DNA of 64,000 nucleotides from Paracidovorax avenae ATCC 19860 (GCF_000176855.2 NC_015138.1:3534001-3598000); one strand, 5' to 3'; shown: positions 52,930 through 61,945, numbered from the stretch's first letter. Program-made: numbers and translations. Notes: generated from the letters alone by a model not told the origin.

Positions 52930-53588
52930 GCCTTTCGCTGTCCATTCCCGCCGAACGCTACGGCCAGGCGCTGGCCGACACCCTGCTGATGGTCGGTGTC
53001 TCCGGCACGGCCGCATTCCTCGCCGGCATCCCGCTGGCCCTGCTGCTCATCGTGACGGCTCCCGGCGGCTTTCTCGCCTCGCCCCGCGTGCACCGCGTGG
53101 CCGGCAGCGTGATCAACGGCTTCCGGGCCACGCCCTTCATCGTGCTGCTGGTGGCGCTCATTCCCTTCACGCGCCTCGTGGCCGGCACCACCATCGGCGT
53201 CTGGGCAGCGATCGTGCCGCTGTCGATCAGCGCCACGCCGTTCTTCGCGCGCATCGCGGAAGTCAGCCTGCGCGAGGTGGACCGCGGCCTGGTCGAGGCC
53301 GCGCAGGCCATGGGCTGCCGCAAGTGGCACATCGTGCGGCACGTCTATCTGCCGGAGGCGCTGCCCGGCATCGTGGGCGGCTTCACGATCACGCTGGTGG
53401 CGCTGATCGGCGCCTCCGCCATGGCCGGCGCGGTGGGCGCTGGCGGCCTGGGCGACCTGGCGATCCGCTATGGCTACCAGCGCTTCGACACCCAGGTGAT
53501 GGTGATCGTGATCGCCGTGCTGATCGCGCTGGTCACCGCGGTGCAGTCCGCTGGCGACTTCTGCGTGCGGCGCCTGCGCGATCGCTGA
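52926..53588 (+). CDS. metI: Methionine ABC transporter permease MetI
   Basis: This 220-residue permease has five hydrophobic helices. The EAA motif is [22 protein letters not shown], and further conserved stretches are [18 protein letters not shown] and [26 protein letters not shown]. It forms the membrane channel with MetN. The ATG at 52926 overlaps the metN stop in an ATGA junction. It is followed after 38 bp by the first SfnB-like gene, so the whole set may be one transcript. Confidence 0.93.
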   Translation: MSLSLSIPAERYGQALADTLLMVGVSGTAAFLAGIPLALLLIVTAPGGFLASPRVHRVAGSVINGFRATPFIVLLVALIPFTRLVAGTTIGVWAAIVPLSISATPFFARIAEVSLREVDRGLVEAAQAMGCRKWHIVRHVYLPEALPGIVGGFTITLVALIGASAMAGAVGAGGLGDLAIRYGYQRFDTQVMVIVIAVLIALVTAVQSAGDFCVRRLRDR

Positions 53589-53626
53589 GCCCCGCCCTCT
53601 GCCCCGATCCCAAGGAACCCCCACCC

Positions 53627-54877
53627 ATGGAAGCCCCTTCCTCCGAAGGCCCCGCCGCCACCACCCGCCTGCCCCTGCCGCCGCGCACGCCGCACCGCAT
53701 CGCCAGCGAGGCCGAAGCACTCGACATCGCCCGCGCACTGGCGCGCGAATTCCGCCAGGACGCGGCATCGCGCGACCGCGAGCGCCGCCTGCCCAGGGAC
53801 GAGATCGAGCAATACACCGCGAGCGGCCTCGGCGGCATCGGCGTGCCGCGCGCCCACGGCGGCATCGGCGCCTCGTTCCGCACGCTGATGGAGGTGTTCG
53901 CCATCCTGTGCGCGGCCGACCCGTCGCTGGGGCAGATTCCGCAGAACCACCACGCGCTCATCCGCCACCTGGTGGAGTTCGGCAACCCGTCGCTGCAGCG
54001 CCGCATCTTCGCGGACGTGCTGGCGGGGCACCGGCTGGGCAATGCCGGCCCGGAGCGCAAGGCCCGCGCCGCCGCGGTCCACCACGCCACGGCGCGGCTG
54101 CGGCGGGATGCGCAGGGAACGCTGCGCGCCAGCGGCACGCGCCACTATTCCACCGGGGCGCTGTTCGCGCACTGGGTGCCCTTCCGCGCGGAAGACGAGC
54201 ACGGCCGCCCGGTGCAGGTCTGGGTGCGCCGCACGGCGCCCGGGCTGCAGGTGATCGATGACTGGGACGCCTTCGGCCAGCGCACGACGGCCAGCGGCAG
54301 CGTCGTGCTGCAGGACGTACCCGTGGAAGACGACGACGTGGTCGCCCTCCACGCCGCGCAGGACCGGCCCACGCTGACAGGGCCGTTCTCGCAACTGCTG
54401 CAGGCCTCCATCGACCTGGGGATCGCCGAGGGTGCCCTGGAGGACGCGCTCGCCTACGTGCGCGAGAAGACCCGGCCCTGGGTGGATTCCGGCGTGGAAC
54501 ACGCCTACGACGATCCGCACATCCTGCGCGAGGTCGGCGAACTGGCCATCGACGTGCATGCGGCCCGCGAGATGTTGGCCGAGGCCGCGGACCTGCTGGA
54601 TGCATCGGCCCGGGCACCGCTCACGGACGCCGCCAGCGCCGAGGCCTCGGTGGCGGTCGCGCGCGCGAAGGTGCTGACCACGGAGGCCGCGCTGCGCGCC
54701 GGCGAGCACCTGCTGGAGCTGGCCGGCACCTCGGCATCGCGCACCGTCCACAACCTCGACCGGCACTGGCGCAATGCGCGCGTCCACACGCTGCACGACC
54801 CCGTGCGCTGGAAATACCACCTCATCGGCCGCTACGTGCTGAACGGCCAGGCGCCACGCCGCCACCAGTGGAACTGA
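53627..54877 (+). CDS. SfnB-family acyl-CoA dehydrogenase-like flavoprotein, copy 1
   Basis: This 416-residue protein has an N-terminal acyl-CoA dehydrogenase domain (EIEQYTASGLGGIGVPRAHGG, SLGQIPQNHHALI), a middle beta domain (GTRHYSTGALFAHWVPFRA) and a C-terminal helical domain ending NARVHTLHDPVRWKYH. This is the SfnB / DszC-like branch, flavin enzymes linked to dimethylsulfone and other organosulfur use rather than fatty-acid oxidation. AAGGAA lies upstream of the ATG at 53627. It is closely similar to the next gene, from which it is 12 bp away, so the pair looks like a tandem duplication that has diverged. Confidence 0.87.
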   Translation: MEAPSSEGPAATTRLPLPPRTPHRIASEAEALDIARALAREFRQDAASRDRERRLPRDEIEQYTASGLGGIGVPRAHGGIGASFRTLMEVFAILCAADPSLGQIPQNHHALIRHLVEFGNPSLQRRIFADVLAGHRLGNAGPERKARAAAVHHATARLRRDAQGTLRASGTRHYSTGALFAHWVPFRAEDEHGRPVQVWVRRTAPGLQVIDDWDAFGQRTTASGSVVLQDVPVEDDDVVALHAAQDRPTLTGPFSQLLQASIDLGIAEGALEDALAYVREKTRPWVDSGVEHAYDDPHILREVGELAIDVHAAREMLAEAADLLDASARAPLTDAASAEASVAVARAKVLTTEAALRAGEHLLELAGTSASRTVHNLDRHWRNARVHTLHDPVRWKYHLIGRYVLNGQAPRRHQWN

Positions 54878-54889
54878 CCAGGACCGCCC

Positions 54890-56167
54890 ATGACCGCACA
54901 CACCCCGCAAGAACGGCACTCCCTGCAGCAGGCAGCCCCTACCCTGCCGGCATCACCCGTGCCGCCACCGCCCGCACGCCGGCCGCCCGTGCTGGCCACG
55001 CCCGGGCAGATCCTCGGCGCCGCCGCCGCGCTCGCCCGCGAATGGGCGCCCCAGGCGCCCGCGCGCGACCGGGAGCGACGGCTGCCATGGACGGAAATCG
55101 AGGCCTACAGCGCCAGCGGGCTCTGGGGCATCACCGTGCCGCAGGCCCACGGCGGCCCGGGCGCCGACGCCTGGACGCTCGCGCAGACCATCGCCACGGT
55201 CTCGGCGGCGGACGGATCGCTGGGCCACATCCCGCAGAACCATTTCTACGCCCTCGAAGTGCTGCGCGTGGGCGGCACCGAGGCCCAGCAGCGCTTCTTC
55301 CACGGGCGCGTGCTGCAGGGCGAGCGCTTCGGCAACGCCCTGTCCGAAACTGGCCACCGCGACTACCGGCGCCGTACCCGCCTGGAGCGCTCCGGCAGCG
55401 GCTGGGTGCTGCACGGGCGCAAGTCCTACTGCACCGGCGCGATCTTCGCGCACTGGATTCCCACGCAGGCCATGCAGCAGTTGGATGACGGCCGCGAGGC
55501 GAGCGTGATCGCCTTCGTGCCGCGCCATGCGCCCGGCGTCACGGTGGAGGACGACTGGGACGGCATGGGACAGCGTGTGACGGGCAGCGGATCGGTGGCG
55601 CTGGACGGCGTGCGGGTGGAGCCCGAATGGATCGTGCCGTTCCAGGCCAGCTTCGAGCGGCCCACGGCCATCGGGCCGTTCGCCCAGATCATGCATGCCG
55701 CCATCGACCTCGGCATCGGCGAGGGGGCGCTGCAGGCTGCCCTGCCCTTCATCCGCACCCGGGCGCGCCCCTGGATCGACGCCCAGGTGGAACATGCCAC
55801 GGACGACCCCCTCACCCTGCATGCCGTGGGCGACGTGGACCTGCGCCTGCGCGCGGCCCGGGCGATGCTGCGCCGGGCCGCGCGCTTCGTCGATACCGCC
55901 CGGCACGCACCCGATGAAGACGCCGTGGCCGCCGCATCGGTGGCCGTGGCCGAGGCCCGTGCGCTCGCCCACCGCGCAGGCCTGCTGGCCGCCAACAAGC
56001 TGCTGGAGCTGGGCGGCACCTCCGCCACCGCGGCGGAACACGGCTTCGATCGCTTCTGGCGCAACGTGCGCACCCACACCCTGCACGATCCGGTGCGGTG
56101 GAAGTACCACGCCGTGGGCAACTACCTGCTCAACGGCACCCGGCCTCCGCGCCACGGAGCCCTGTGA
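54890..56167 (+). CDS. SfnB-family acyl-CoA dehydrogenase-like flavoprotein, copy 2
   Basis: This 425-residue paralogue of the preceding protein has the same order of blocks: EIEAYSASGLWGITVPQAHGG, SLGHIPQNHFYALE, GRKSYCTGAIFAHWIP and the end RTHTLHDPVRWKYHAVGNYL. It starts with 40 Pro/Ala-rich residues that lack a counterpart in known members. It is likely a reduced-flavin-dependent monooxygenase or dehydrogenase acting on a sulfur compound. Its TGA shares one base with the ATG of the monooxygenase gene (TGATG), showing coupling. Confidence 0.87.
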   Translation: MTAHTPQERHSLQQAAPTLPASPVPPPPARRPPVLATPGQILGAAAALAREWAPQAPARDRERRLPWTEIEAYSASGLWGITVPQAHGGPGADAWTLAQTIATVSAADGSLGHIPQNHFYALEVLRVGGTEAQQRFFHGRVLQGERFGNALSETGHRDYRRRTRLERSGSGWVLHGRKSYCTGAIFAHWIPTQAMQQLDDGREASVIAFVPRHAPGVTVEDDWDGMGQRVTGSGSVALDGVRVEPEWIVPFQASFERPTAIGPFAQIMHAAIDLGIGEGALQAALPFIRTRARPWIDAQVEHATDDPLTLHAVGDVDLRLRAARAMLRRAARFVDTARHAPDEDAVAAASVAVAEARALAHRAGLLAANKLLELGGTSATAAEHGFDRFWRNVRTHTLHDPVRWKYHAVGNYLLNGTRPPRHGAL

Positions 56168-57570
56168 TGCCCGGCACGCAACGCTCCCGCCCCATCATCC
56201 TCAACGCGTTCAGCATGAACACGGTGGGGCACATCAACCACGGCCTCTGGACGCATCCCCGCGACCGGTCGGGCGAATACCACTCGCTGGACTATTGGAC
56301 CGGGCTCGCGCGCGAACTGGAGCGCGGCCTGTTCGACGGCCTCTTCCTGGCCGACATCGTCGGCGTGTACGACACCTACGGCCAGTCGGCAGACGTTACC
56401 CTGCGCGAATCGGTGCAGTTGCCGGTGAACGACCCCGTGCTGGTCGTGCCCGCCATGGCCGCCGCCACGCGGCACCTGTCGTACGGCGTCACCGTGAACC
56501 TGAGCTACGAGCAACCCTACCTGCTGGCACGGCGGTTCTCGACGCTGGACCACCTCACGTGCGGCCGCGTGGGCTGGAACATCGTCACCGGCTACCTCGA
56601 TTCGGCCGCGCGCGCCATGGGCGTGGCGCAGCAGATGCCGCACGACGAGCGCTACGACCGGGCCGACGAATTCATGGACGTGGCCTACCAGCTCTGGGAA
56701 GGCAGCTGGGACGACGACGCCGTCCTGCGCGACCGCGCCCGGCGCATCTATGCCGATCCGGCCCGCGTGCGGCCGGTGCGCCACCACGGCACGCACTACC
56801 GGGTCGAGGGCTACCACCTCTGCGAGCCGTCTCCACAGCGCACGCCGGTGCTCCTGCAGGCCGGCAGCTCCGGCCGCGGGCTGCGTTTCGCCGCCCGGCA
56901 CGCGGAGTGCGTGTTCATGTCCACCCAGGACAAGGCCTCCACGCGGGAACTGGTCCGCGCCCTGCGCGCGGAGGTGGTCCGCGCGGGCCGCCATCCCGAT
57001 GACGTGAAGGTGGTGGTGGGGCTCACCGCCGTACCCGGCGCCACCCGCCGCGAAGCCGAGGACAGGTACCAGGACTACTGCCGCCATGCCAGCCCGGAGG
57101 CGGCGCTCGCCCACCTCTCGGCCGGGGCGGGCATCGATTTCTCCACGTACCGGCAGGACATGCCCCTGCTGGGCCAGCACCGCAGCAACGGCATCGAGAA
57201 CAGCCTGCGGCGCCTGGCCAACGGGCGCGCCCACTACACCCTGGGCGACCTCCTGGAGGAGCTGGCCCTGGGCGGCCGCTACGCCACCGTGGTCGGCTCG
57301 CCGCAGGACATCGCCGACGAAATGCAGTCCTGGCTGGACGAGGCCGGGGTGGACGGGTTCAACCTCGCGCGCACCGTGGTACCCGAGAGCTACACGGACT
57401 TCATCGACCTCGTGGTGCCCGAACTGCAGAACCGCGGCCTGCACAAGACCGCCTACGCCGAAGGCACGCTGCGCCACAAGCTGGCCGGCCGGGGCGACCG
57501 GCTGGCGCCGACACACCACGGGGCGGGCTTTCGCCCTGCCCCCGGGACACGCGCCGTGCGCGCGGCGTAG
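56167..57570 (+). CDS. FMN-dependent monooxygenase, NtaA/SnaA/DszA type
   Basis: This 467-residue protein belongs to the luciferase-like superfamily. Diagnostic blocks are ILNAFSMNTVGHINHGLWTH, RELERGLFDGLFLADIVGVYD, RFSTLDHLTCGRVGWNIVT and QAGSSGRGLRFAARHAE. Members use FMNH2 from a separate reductase to oxidise nitrilotriacetate, sulfones or similar compounds. With the two SfnB-like genes and metQNI it suggests cleavage of an imported organosulfur compound. The start is fixed by the one-base overlap with the upstream gene. The last 30 residues are basic and Pro-rich, outside the normal fold. Confidence 0.88.
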   Translation: MPGTQRSRPIILNAFSMNTVGHINHGLWTHPRDRSGEYHSLDYWTGLARELERGLFDGLFLADIVGVYDTYGQSADVTLRESVQLPVNDPVLVVPAMAAATRHLSYGVTVNLSYEQPYLLARRFSTLDHLTCGRVGWNIVTGYLDSAARAMGVAQQMPHDERYDRADEFMDVAYQLWEGSWDDDAVLRDRARRIYADPARVRPVRHHGTHYRVEGYHLCEPSPQRTPVLLQAGSSGRGLRFAARHAECVFMSTQDKASTRELVRALRAEVVRAGRHPDDVKVVVGLTAVPGATRREAEDRYQDYCRHASPEAALAHLSAGAGIDFSTYRQDMPLLGQHRSNGIENSLRRLANGRAHYTLGDLLEELALGGRYATVVGSPQDIADEMQSWLDEAGVDGFNLARTVVPESYTDFIDLVVPELQNRGLHKTAYAEGTLRHKLAGRGDRLAPTHHGAGFRPAPGTRAVRAA

Positions 57571-57987
57571 CAAGACCGCACACATGCCCCCCAGCGGATC
57601 CGGCCGGCGAAGCGTGCGGCGCGACCGGCCGCTGCCAGCCGCACCCTCACGATCAGGCGGCGGACATGCCCTGACCGGCGTGCAGCGGGCCACGGCCGGG
57701 CCACGGCTGAGCCATAGGCAGCCCGTATCCACCCGATAGCCGTGCCTGCCACCCCGGCGGCGTACTGCGCCCCTCCACAGCACGCCGTCCCTCGCATTCG
57801 CCGTTCCGCCCCTGGCGGGCCTGTAAGGCAAATTCCTACATGCCCGGCTTGCCGACGAGACACGACGCACCTCCAAACCCCGACTTAATTTCCGATTGGA
57901 CCGAATTCACAATCCATTTCAACGGATCGCGACACACCTGCACACCGCCAGGGGCCTCGGGATCTGCTAACGGAAAAGGAATGCACC
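57571..57987 (+). promoter_or_regulatory. flhDC upstream region with Rcs-box-like palindrome
   Basis: This 417-bp stretch has no gene. It becomes AT-richer towards flhD. At 57822-57840 is a near-perfect palindrome TGTAAGG-CAAATT-CCTACA (one extra base in the left arm), whose core TAAGGCAAATTCCTA resembles the RcsAB box TAAGAATATTCCTA. RcsB represses flhDC in enterobacteria. The site is only a candidate, and conventional -35/-10 pairs were not convincing. AAGGA at 57976-57980 is the flhD ribosome site. Confidence 0.4.
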
Positions 57988-58317
57988 ATGACCTCGGAAC
58001 AACTTCTCGCTGAAATCCGCGAAGCCAACCTCACCTACCTGATGCTGGCCCAGACGCTGATCCGCCAGGACAAGGCCGAAGCCGTGTTCCGCCTGGGCAT
58101 CAACGAAGACGCCGCGGACATCCTGGCCTCCCTCTCGGCGGCCCAGGTGCTCAAGCTGGCCTCCCGCAACACCCTGCTGTGCAGCTTCCGCGTGGACGAC
58201 AACCTCGTCTGGAGCCTGCTCACCAACCACAACACGCCCAAGAAGGTCGGCAACGAAGCCACCAACACGCTGCACGCCAACATCCTCATGGCCAGCCGCG
58301 TGTCGGAAGTGCTCTGA
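57988..58317 (+). CDS. flhD: Flagellar master regulator subunit FlhD
   Basis: This 109-residue helical protein with FlhC forms the FlhD4C2 activator of class II flagellar genes. The start SEQLLAEIREANLTYLMLAQ is the family signature, and Cys65 (NTLLCSF), which forms the inter-subunit disulfide in E. coli FlhD, is in the same position. AAGGA precedes the ATG by 7 bases. flhC follows after 53 bp. Confidence 0.95.
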   Translation: MTSEQLLAEIREANLTYLMLAQTLIRQDKAEAVFRLGINEDAADILASLSAAQVLKLASRNTLLCSFRVDDNLVWSLLTNHNTPKKVGNEATNTLHANILMASRVSEVL

Positions 58318-58370
58318 TCCTTCCCCCCGCAGTCCGACCTTCCCGCCCCTTCCGCCCCCGAAAGACCGCC

Positions 58371-58922
58371 ATGACCGCAGCTGCCGCCCCCGTGAAGAGC
58401 GTCCTGAACGAATCCAAGCAGATCGAGCGCGCCGCCATGCTGATCCAGATGGGCGCCCGCATGCAGGTGCTGGAGTCGGAGACCTCCTTGTCGTACGAGC
58501 GGCTGATCCGGCTCTACAAGGAAATCGCGGGCAAGTCGCCTTCCAAGGGCCAGCTGCCGTTCTCCACCGACTGGTTCCTCACCTGGCAGGAGAACGTCCA
58601 CAGCTCCCTGTTCCTGAACATCTACGAATACCTGTCCAAGGGCGTGAGCCTGGACTCCGTGGAGCTGCTCACCAAGGCCTACCGGCTCTACAGCGAGCAG
58701 GTCGCCACGGCCGAGATCGAACCCCTGCTGTCCTTCACCCGCGCATGGCGCCTCGTGAAGTTCGTGGATGCCGGTATGCTCACGCGCACCAAGTGTTCGC
58801 AGTGCGGCGGCCATTTCGTCACTGAAATGTACGAAAATCCCCGCGCCTACACCTGCGGGCTGTGCAATCCTCCGGCCCGCGCCGGCAAGAGCAAGTCGGC
58901 CGGCGCCCTGATGCTGCACTGA
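58371..58922 (+). CDS. flhC: Flagellar master regulator subunit FlhC
   Basis: This 183-residue protein is the DNA-contacting partner of FlhD. Motifs are QIERAAMLIQMGARMQVLE, YERLIRLYKEI and LPFSTDWFLTWQENVHSSLF. The zinc site is complete, with Cys142, Cys145, Cys162 and Cys165 (CSQC and CGLC). The ATG at 58371 gives this canonical start. An intrinsic terminator at 59031-59056 closes the operon. The flagellar structural genes lie outside the window. Confidence 0.96.
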   Translation: MTAAAAPVKSVLNESKQIERAAMLIQMGARMQVLESETSLSYERLIRLYKEIAGKSPSKGQLPFSTDWFLTWQENVHSSLFLNIYEYLSKGVSLDSVELLTKAYRLYSEQVATAEIEPLLSFTRAWRLVKFVDAGMLTRTKCSQCGGHFVTEMYENPRAYTCGLCNPPARAGKSKSAGALMLH

Positions 58923-59030
58923 TGCATTCCCGTGGCCCGGCGGCGCCCGCCGGCCACCCCTATGACCCGCCGCAGTGCCCTCCGTGGCGCACCCTGCGGT
59001 GCACCTTTTCCAATAGCGAGTTCCCCTTGT

Positions 59031-59056
59031 CCCGGCCTTGTGCCGGGATTTTTTTT
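59031..59056 (+). terminator. Rho-independent terminator of flhDC
   Basis: A 6-bp stem CCCGGC / GCCGGG with a CTTGT loop is followed by A and eight T. It lies 109 bp after the flhC stop and 5 bp before the end of the convergent gene. Confidence 0.88.
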
Positions 59057-59061
59057 GGGGC

Positions 59062-59694
59062 TCAGCGCATGGACAGCAGGATGCGCACGTTGTCGTCCAC
59101 CGGCACCACGTAGTCGTGGGCGGCGAGCACGGCATTGCCCTCCGGCCCCACCAGCTTCAGGCTCACGAACACCGATTGCGCCGTGGCGGCATAGGTTCCC
59201 ACGACCACGGCCTGCGCGGCCTGCGCACGGCTCACGTCCCGCACCTCGCGCGACAGCAGCAGCTCACCCTGCCCGGGCACCATCACGAGGTTCTGCCGCA
59301 ATTTCAGTTCGGTCACCCGCACGCCGCGCTGCACCAGCCGCCCGGCGATCTGCTCGGAGAAAAGGCGCCCCAGGCGCGACGCCTCGTCCAGCCGGTCGAT
59401 GTGCACCAGCGTCGCCACCAGCACGGGCTGGCGCGGGTCGAGCTGCGGCACCTGCCGCAGCAGCGCATCGGCCGCGGCCTGGTTGGTCTCCAGCAGCGAT
59501 TCCGCCGGCGAGCCGCCCATGCCCAGCGCGCCCATCACACCGCCACCCGACGGCGGCGCAGCCGCGGCGCCATAGTAGTAGCGGGCGCAGCCCGGCAGGC
59601 AGGCAACGGCGGCCAGGCCCAGGCCGCCCCTCAGGCCCATCCGCAGCCAGGCGCGCCGCGGAATCTGCCGCTGGATGGAATCTTCGTTCTTCAT
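59062..59694 (-). CDS. FlgO-family outer-membrane lipoprotein
   Basis: This 210-residue protein has a signal peptide with twin arginines (IPRRAWLRMGLRGGLGL) and a lipobox (CLPGCARYYYG). The mature domain is of the FlgO kind: residues about 65-205 include SEQIAGRLVQRGVRVTELKL and AQAVVVGTYAATAQSVFVSL. In vibrios FlgO and FlgP sit in the outer membrane around the flagellum. The neighbouring flhDC fits this. The ATG overlaps the stop of the upstream lipoprotein gene by four bases. Confidence 0.75.
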   Translation of the reverse strand: MKNEDSIQRQIPRRAWLRMGLRGGLGLAAVACLPGCARYYYGAAAAPPSGGGVMGALGMGGSPAESLLETNQAAADALLRQVPQLDPRQPVLVATLVHIDRLDEASRLGRLFSEQIAGRLVQRGVRVTELKLRQNLVMVPGQGELLLSREVRDVSRAQAAQAVVVGTYAATAQSVFVSLKLVGPEGNAVLAAHDYVVPVDDNVRILLSMR

Positions 59695-60452
59695 GGCGCC
59701 ACCACCTGCCAGGTCCTGACCCCGGCCGTCGCCGGAATGCCCACCGCCGCAGGGGCCAGGGGCACGGGCGGCGGCGGCAGGTACAGCGCCGCGTCGGCCT
59801 GGTCGATGAAATAGACGTCGCTCGTGCGGGCCAGGTAGCGGCCTTCGCTCTCCAGCGAAGTGGTGACCAGGATTTCGGTACGCGCCGGCACGCGCACCAG
59901 GCCCTGCGGCGTGGAACGCGTGGCCGCAGGCACCAGCACCGGCTGCGCCGCCAGCAGGTAGTCGCCGTTTTCCATGGAGGCATCCCGCGCCACGCGCACG
60001 CCATCGCCGAGCAGCACCGGCCGCGCGCCGTCGCCGGGCGGCGCCACGTGCTGCACGAGCTGGACGTCCACGGCGAGCCGCACGCCGGAAGGCTGCGTGG
60101 ACAGCGCCAGGCCGCGCTCGACCAGGTGGGTGATCAGCAGCGTCCGGAAGCCAGCGACGAAGCCGGGCACGTCCGGGCCATCGGACGCCGGCACCACGTA
60201 GATCGGATGCGCTCCCGCGGGCCATTCGCGCAGCTTCACGGCCGTGCGCTCCGCGACGTCCGCGGCCAGTACGTCCCAGTGGTGCACGGCCCGTGCCGTC
60301 TTCTGCGTGGACGGGGCGTGCGCCACCGGTTGCGGCAGGTCCGCAGGCGCCGCGCAGCCGGCCAGCCCCGCAGCGCACAGCAGCACGGCCGCCAGCGCCG
60401 GAGCGCTCCGGCGGGCGTTCGAAAACGGCGGAAATTCCGCAACGGGGGTCAT
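59691..60452 (-). CDS. Lipoprotein, probable FlgO/FlgP partner
   Basis: This 253-residue protein has the lipobox AAGLAGCAA at the end of a hydrophobic signal. The mature part has the pattern of FlgO-related or TolB-N-like lipoproteins (TLLITHLVERGLALSTQ, VRLAVDVQLVQHVAP, TEILVTTSLESEGRYLART). The ATG at 60452 is preferred because GGAAAGG lies upstream; an earlier ATG at 60479 has no ribosome site. It heads a two-gene unit with the FlgO-like gene. The precise function is not known. Confidence 0.65.
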   Translation of the reverse strand: MTPVAEFPPFSNARRSAPALAAVLLCAAGLAGCAAPADLPQPVAHAPSTQKTARAVHHWDVLAADVAERTAVKLREWPAGAHPIYVVPASDGPDVPGFVAGFRTLLITHLVERGLALSTQPSGVRLAVDVQLVQHVAPPGDGARPVLLGDGVRVARDASMENGDYLLAAQPVLVPAATRSTPQGLVRVPARTEILVTTSLESEGRYLARTSDVYFIDQADAALYLPPPPVPLAPAAVGIPATAGVRTWQVVAP

Positions 60453-60640
60453 GCGCTCGCACCTTTCCTCGGAATGCATGGCTGGATGCTAACGGCCGCG
60501 CGCCCGGCGAATGGGCGGAACAACGGCGCTTTCCCTGCCCAGTCCGGCGCCTGTTCGTCCCCGCCGACGGCGCCCCGCCGATGCCATGGCCGGGTGCCCG
60601 CCTACGCCCGCACGGGCTCCGGCCACGCCACAATCCGCGC

Positions 60641-61945
60641 ATGCAGCTTTCCGCCCCCGCCCCGGACTCCCCGCCCGACACCACCGCCACGCGTGCCTCG
60701 GCACCTCCGCCCGCGGGTGACCCGCCTGCCGAACCACCGCCCGCCGGGGACCCACCGCCGACCTCGCCCCCTGCAGGCGACCCGCCCGCGCCGCCTCCCG
60801 GCCCGGCAGAGCCTCCACCGCCGCCCACGGACGCATCGCCGCCGTCCCCCTTCGTGCTGCAGATGCCCGTGGACGTGCGCAACCTCTCGCTCGCCCTGCT
60901 GGCTCTCTTCGCCGCCGTGGCCCTGCTGCACTGGGCCAGCGCCGTCTTCATTCCGCTGATGCTGAGCGTGCTGCTCACCATCGCACTCCAACCCATCGTG
61001 ACCGCGCTGCGGCGCTGGTACATCCCGCGCTGGCTCGGCGCCGGTGTGCTGCTGCTGGGCATCGTGGGCGGCCTCGGCGGCACGGCCTGGTCGCTCTCCG
61101 ACGGCGCGGCCGAGCTGGTGGACTCCCTGCCCGTCGCCGCCCGCAAGGTGCGCGATGCCATGCGCATGAACATGCGCGGACCGAGCCCGCTCGACACCAT
61201 GCAGAAAGCCGCCAGCCAGATCGAGCAGGCCGCCACCGAAAGCATCCCGCCCCAGACGCGGCGGGGCGTGCAGCGCGTGGTGATCGAGCGCGCGCCCTTC
61301 AACATCCGCGATTACGTATGGACCGGCACCATGGGCCTGGTATCGGCCGCCGGCCAGCTCACCGTGGTGGTCTTCCTCACCTTCTTCTCGCTCGCCTCGG
61401 GCAACCTCTTTCGCCGCAAGCTGGTGCGCATCGCGGGCCAGAGCCTCGAGCGCCGCAAGATCACCATGGAAGTGCTCGACGACATCACCGGCCAGATCCA
61501 GCGCTACCTGCTCGTGCAGGTGGCCACCAGCGTGCTGGTGGGCATCGGCACCGGCGTGGCCTACGCGCTGCTCGGGCTGGAGAACGCGGCCGTCTGGGGC
61601 GTCGTGGCCGGCGTGCTCAACCTCGCCCCGTACGTCGGCTCCATCGTCGTCACGGGCGCCTCCGCCCTCGTCGCCTTCCTGCAGTTCGGCACCGTGGACA
61701 TGGCCCTGGCCGTCGGCGGCGCCTCCCTGCTCATCCACACCATCGTGGGCAATCTGCTCACCCCGTGGCTCACCAGCCGCACCAGCCGCATGAGCCCTGT
61801 CGCGGTGTTCGTCAGCGTGCTGGCCTGGGGATGGCTGTGGGGGCTGTGGGGGGTGTTGCTGGGGATTCCGGTGATGATGGTGGTGAAGGCGGTGTGCGAC
61901 CGGGTGGAGGATTTGAGGCCTATCGGGGAGTTGTTGGGGGATTGA
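60641..61945 (+). CDS. AI-2E-family permease with Pro-rich N-terminus
   Basis: This 434-residue membrane protein of the AI-2E transporter family (PerM/TqsA-like) has about eight helices. Motifs are VFIPLMLSVLLTIALQPIV, GVVAGVLNLAPYVGSIVV and WGLWGVLLGIPVMMVVKAV. Before helix 1 there are some 75 residues of Pro-rich repeats based on PPAGDPP. CACAAT at 60629-60634 ends 6 bases before the ATG, so the transcript may be leaderless; no ribosome site is present. The last 35-40 codons change abruptly to G- and T-ending codons. The solute is unknown; members include sodium/proton antiporters and AI-2 exporters. Confidence 0.85.
   Translation: MQLSAPAPDSPPDTTATRASAPPPAGDPPAEPPPAGDPPPTSPPAGDPPAPPPGPAEPPPPPTDASPPSPFVLQMPVDVRNLSLALLALFAAVALLHWASAVFIPLMLSVLLTIALQPIVTALRRWYIPRWLGAGVLLLGIVGGLGGTAWSLSDGAAELVDSLPVAARKVRDAMRMNMRGPSPLDTMQKAASQIEQAATESIPPQTRRGVQRVVIERAPFNIRDYVWTGTMGLVSAAGQLTVVVFLTFFSLASGNLFRRKLVRIAGQSLERRKITMEVLDDITGQIQRYLLVQVATSVLVGIGTGVAYALLGLENAAVWGVVAGVLNLAPYVGSIVVTGASALVAFLQFGTVDMALAVGGASLLIHTIVGNLLTPWLTSRTSRMSPVAVFVSVLAWGWLWGLWGVLLGIPVMMVVKAVCDRVEDLRPIGELLGD

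Noticed and set aside
57896..57924. TTGGAC as a -35 of flhD
   Set aside because: No acceptable -10 at 16-18 bp; left unassigned.
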